A DNA stretch of 64,000 nt. Origin: a virus. The stretch covers positions 23,168 through 87,167 of the IMG/VR virus record IMGVR_UViG_3300009703_002976. One strand, given 5' to 3'. The stretch's first letter is position 1, and the number at the start of each line of letters is the position of its first letter. Below the pieces are notes generated by a model. That model searched no databases, was not told the origin of the DNA, and worked only from the letters and a program-made list of their open reading frames with translations. Below are positions 62,102-64,000 of the stretch, in pieces. The translations under genes were made by a program, and so were the position numbers.

Positions 62102-63883
62102 ATGGCTAGACTGGTTACAACAAAATTTAAAATACATAACGCAGAGCAATTCATTGAATCTCTCAGCGAAACTTCGGCAACAAATTTATATTTGTTTATC
62201 GGAAGAGTTCAAGAATGGACTGATGAAAATTCACCGCCTGCACCAACTGAAGCAGTAGCAAATACTTTGTATAGTTATTGGGATCAAATGATTGCCGCAA
62301 AAAAAGTTACTTCTGCAGATGTTAAACATGTTATTACAAGAAGAAATTGGGAATCAAATACTGCATATACTGCTTATGCTCATACAAATCCAGATCAGTT
62401 AGCAAATAATTTTTATGTTGTTACAGAAGATTTTAATGTATATAAGTGTTTACAAAATAATTTGTCGAACGGAACTTCAACAATTAAGCCAACTGGTACA
62501 GGTTCAGCGGTTATTGAAATTGCAGATGGATATAAATGGAAATATATGTATACTATTACATCTCAAGATACTTTGAAATTTACAACATCTGAATATATTC
62601 CCGTACAAAAAAGTATAGATTCTAGACAAATTGCAGTTGAAGATGCCGCTATTGATGGACAAATAGACATTATTAATAAAACATCAAATGGTGATTTTAA
62701 AGTTGAATTTACGGCTGGTCCAACAAATGCTGTTGGAGATTCTCAAGATTTTATTTCTAGTGAGACTTTAGTGGGTCAAACATCGAATCAATATGGAACA
62801 CTTGTCAGTTATACTTCAAGTGCGAATAATATAACTTATTCCCCTAGTGTAGGAAATACAAAATTTACTGATGGTGAAGTTGTTTTAGGAGCAACATCTA
62901 ATGCGAGAGCAACAATTTCGCAGACGCCAGTATCAACATATGAATTTGATACAGGAGTATTTGCACAAGTGACTAATTCTACTGTAATGCAATTATCTAC
63001 AAGTGCAAATAATAGTGTAGATGGTTTATATGTAAATTCAACTGTTTTTGTGGTAAATAATGCAGGACAAGGAGAACAAACTACAATTACACAATATGAT
63101 GCTTTGCTTAGAAGAATAACTGTAAATCCTGCTTTTACTGTTACACCAAGTACTGTTTCTGGTTATGAAGTAGCGCCATCAATTACATTAAATGGAGATG
63201 GAAGTTCCTTTAAAGGAAGAACAAGAGGAAATGCATCTCATGGTGTAACCGAAGTAACTGTAACAGAAAAAGGAGCTGGTTTTACTATAGCAAGTCCCTC
63301 TATTTTTGCTAATGTTTCTTATGGAACAGGAGCAAATTCTGAAGTTATTATTGGACCAGTAGGTGGTCACGGTAAAAATGCTATTGAAGAATTGGGAGGA
63401 AATAGGGTTATGGTTGATTCTCGTATTTCTGGAAATGAATCGGGAAGATTTACAACATCTAATGATTTTAGACAAGTGGGATTATTAAGAGATCCTTTAC
63501 AAACTGCAAATACCCTTGCATTTTTTACAGAATCTTTATCGGATCAATCTACAACTTTAACAGTTGGAGCCGTTGCTGGATCTTTTCAATCAGATGAAAA
63601 GATTTATACAGGATCATCTTTAGCGGATAGTACGGCTAATGGAACTGTTGTAGATTTTCTAAATAATAATACATTAAGAATAAATGAAGTCAAAGGTACT
63701 TTTCAAGATAGTAATGTGGTGACTGGAGCAAATTCAAGTTCATCCGGAACAATTTCTGCAAATGGTGTTGCTCAACCAGGAATGAAACCTTATAGTGGCG
63801 ATGTACTTTATATTGAAAACAGAGAAAAAATTACTAGATTGCAGAATCAAGTAGAAGACTTTAAGATTGTATTGGAGTTTTAA
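62102..63883 (+). CDS. 8: Baseplate wedge protein gp8, enlarged
   Basis: The 593-residue protein (T4 gp8: 334) has the gp8 N-terminal pattern: a VTTKFKIHNAEQFIESL start, YLFIGRVQEWTDENSPP, RRNWESNTAYTAYAHTN, NFYVVTEDFNVYKCLQNN, KPTGTGS and DGYKWKYMYTI. The additional length comes from beta modules with the motif VGQTSNQYGTLVSY / LGATSNARATISQ, resembling repeats in the gp7-like neighbour. gp8 links wedges in the baseplate rim. Confidence 0.85.
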   Translation: MARLVTTKFKIHNAEQFIESLSETSATNLYLFIGRVQEWTDENSPPAPTEAVANTLYSYWDQMIAAKKVTSADVKHVITRRNWESNTAYTAYAHTNPDQLANNFYVVTEDFNVYKCLQNNLSNGTSTIKPTGTGSAVIEIADGYKWKYMYTITSQDTLKFTTSEYIPVQKSIDSRQIAVEDAAIDGQIDIINKTSNGDFKVEFTAGPTNAVGDSQDFISSETLVGQTSNQYGTLVSYTSSANNITYSPSVGNTKFTDGEVVLGATSNARATISQTPVSTYEFDTGVFAQVTNSTVMQLSTSANNSVDGLYVNSTVFVVNNAGQGEQTTITQYDALLRRITVNPAFTVTPSTVSGYEVAPSITLNGDGSSFKGRTRGNASHGVTEVTVTEKGAGFTIASPSIFANVSYGTGANSEVIIGPVGGHGKNAIEELGGNRVMVDSRISGNESGRFTTSNDFRQVGLLRDPLQTANTLAFFTESLSDQSTTLTVGAVAGSFQSDEKIYTGSSLADSTANGTVVDFLNNNTLRINEVKGTFQDSNVVTGANSSSSGTISANGVAQPGMKPYSGDVLYIENREKITRLQNQVEDFKIVLEF

Positions 63884-63886
63884 CAA

Positions 63887-64000
63887 ATGCCTAAATTAAC
63901 ACAAGATTTTAATATATCACCTTATTATGATGATTTTAATGAAGCAAATAAATTTTATAAGGTTTTATATCGTCCTGGATATTCTGTTCAGGCAAGAGAA
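63887..64000 (+). CDS. DUF4815-like structural protein, 3' end outside window
   Basis: 38 codons are visible, from the ATG 3 bases after the gp8 stop to the window edge. The protein begins MPKLTQDFNISPYYDDFNEA, then NKFYKVLYRPGYSVQARE. This 'DFN-SPYYDDF...RPGY-VQARE' opening is typical of large structural proteins with an N-terminal DUF4815-type domain in marine myoviruses. The rest cannot be seen. Confidence 0.7.
   Translation, partial: MPKLTQDFNISPYYDDFNEANKFYKVLYRPGYSVQARE

Noticed and set aside
1-64000. CRISPR array, IS element or integrase
   Set aside because: No regularly spaced direct repeats, terminal inverted repeats, transposase or integrase motifs are visible on either strand.

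Overview
The window is a contiguous, AT-rich stretch of a T4-like marine myovirus genome. Phage identity rests on a long run of recognisable T4-type core genes: late-transcription coactivator gp33, helicase loader gp59, ssDNA-binding gp32, head-completion gp4, and hub, tube and wedge proteins gp26, gp51, gp29, gp48/54, gp53, gp27, gp5, gp25, gp6, gp7 and gp8. The host is not evident: there are no tRNAs and no photosynthesis genes. The composition and cyanophage/pelagiphage-like versions of the core genes suggest a marine bacterium. Putative late promoters (TATAAATA-like octamers) and gp33 fit T4-type late control.

Layout. (1) 1-27.3 kb, plus strand: a densely overlapping operon-like accessory island. 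It holds ten radical SAM proteins (1599, 8838, 11003, 12136, 13212, 14185, 15108, 16451, 17705, 20799), five 2-oxoglutarate/Fe(II)-oxygenase-like proteins, a NeuA/KdsB-like cytidylyltransferase, a PLP aminotransferase, a sulfotransferase-like protein, an amidinotransferase, a QueC-like PP-loop ATPase, methyltransferase-like proteins and many glycosyltransferases. (2) 27.3-29.1 kb, minus strand: two probable virion-associated genes behind a minus-strand late promoter. (3) 29.2-35.3 kb: two giant multidomain glycosyltransferases, one fused to an FkbM methyltransferase and the other ending in a TibC-type heptosyltransferase domain. (4) 35.3-37.0 kb: the gp33-gp59-gp32 replication/late-transcription cassette, followed by a GC-rich structured intergenic element. 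(5) 37.1-41.5 kb, minus strand: gp4, a conserved unknown, a tail-tube-fold protein, gp26, gp51 and the tape measure. (6) 41.5-64 kb, plus strand: tube-cap/initiator proteins, gp53, gp27, gp5, large structural proteins, gp25, gp6, gp7-like, gp8 and the start of a DUF4815-like structural gene.

Together, the right half builds the baseplate, hub and tail, and the left half looks like a biosynthetic/decoration system that could make and attach unusual modified sugars or small groups to virion or host-surface targets. What that island makes is unknown. The strongest unusual signals are: ten radical SAM enzymes in about 20 kb; one of them (17705) carrying an inserted beta-domain nearly identical, even at DNA level, to a domain in the structural protein at 51307; and a T9 run at the gp26/gp51 junction that could support a lambda G/GT-type -1 frameshift.
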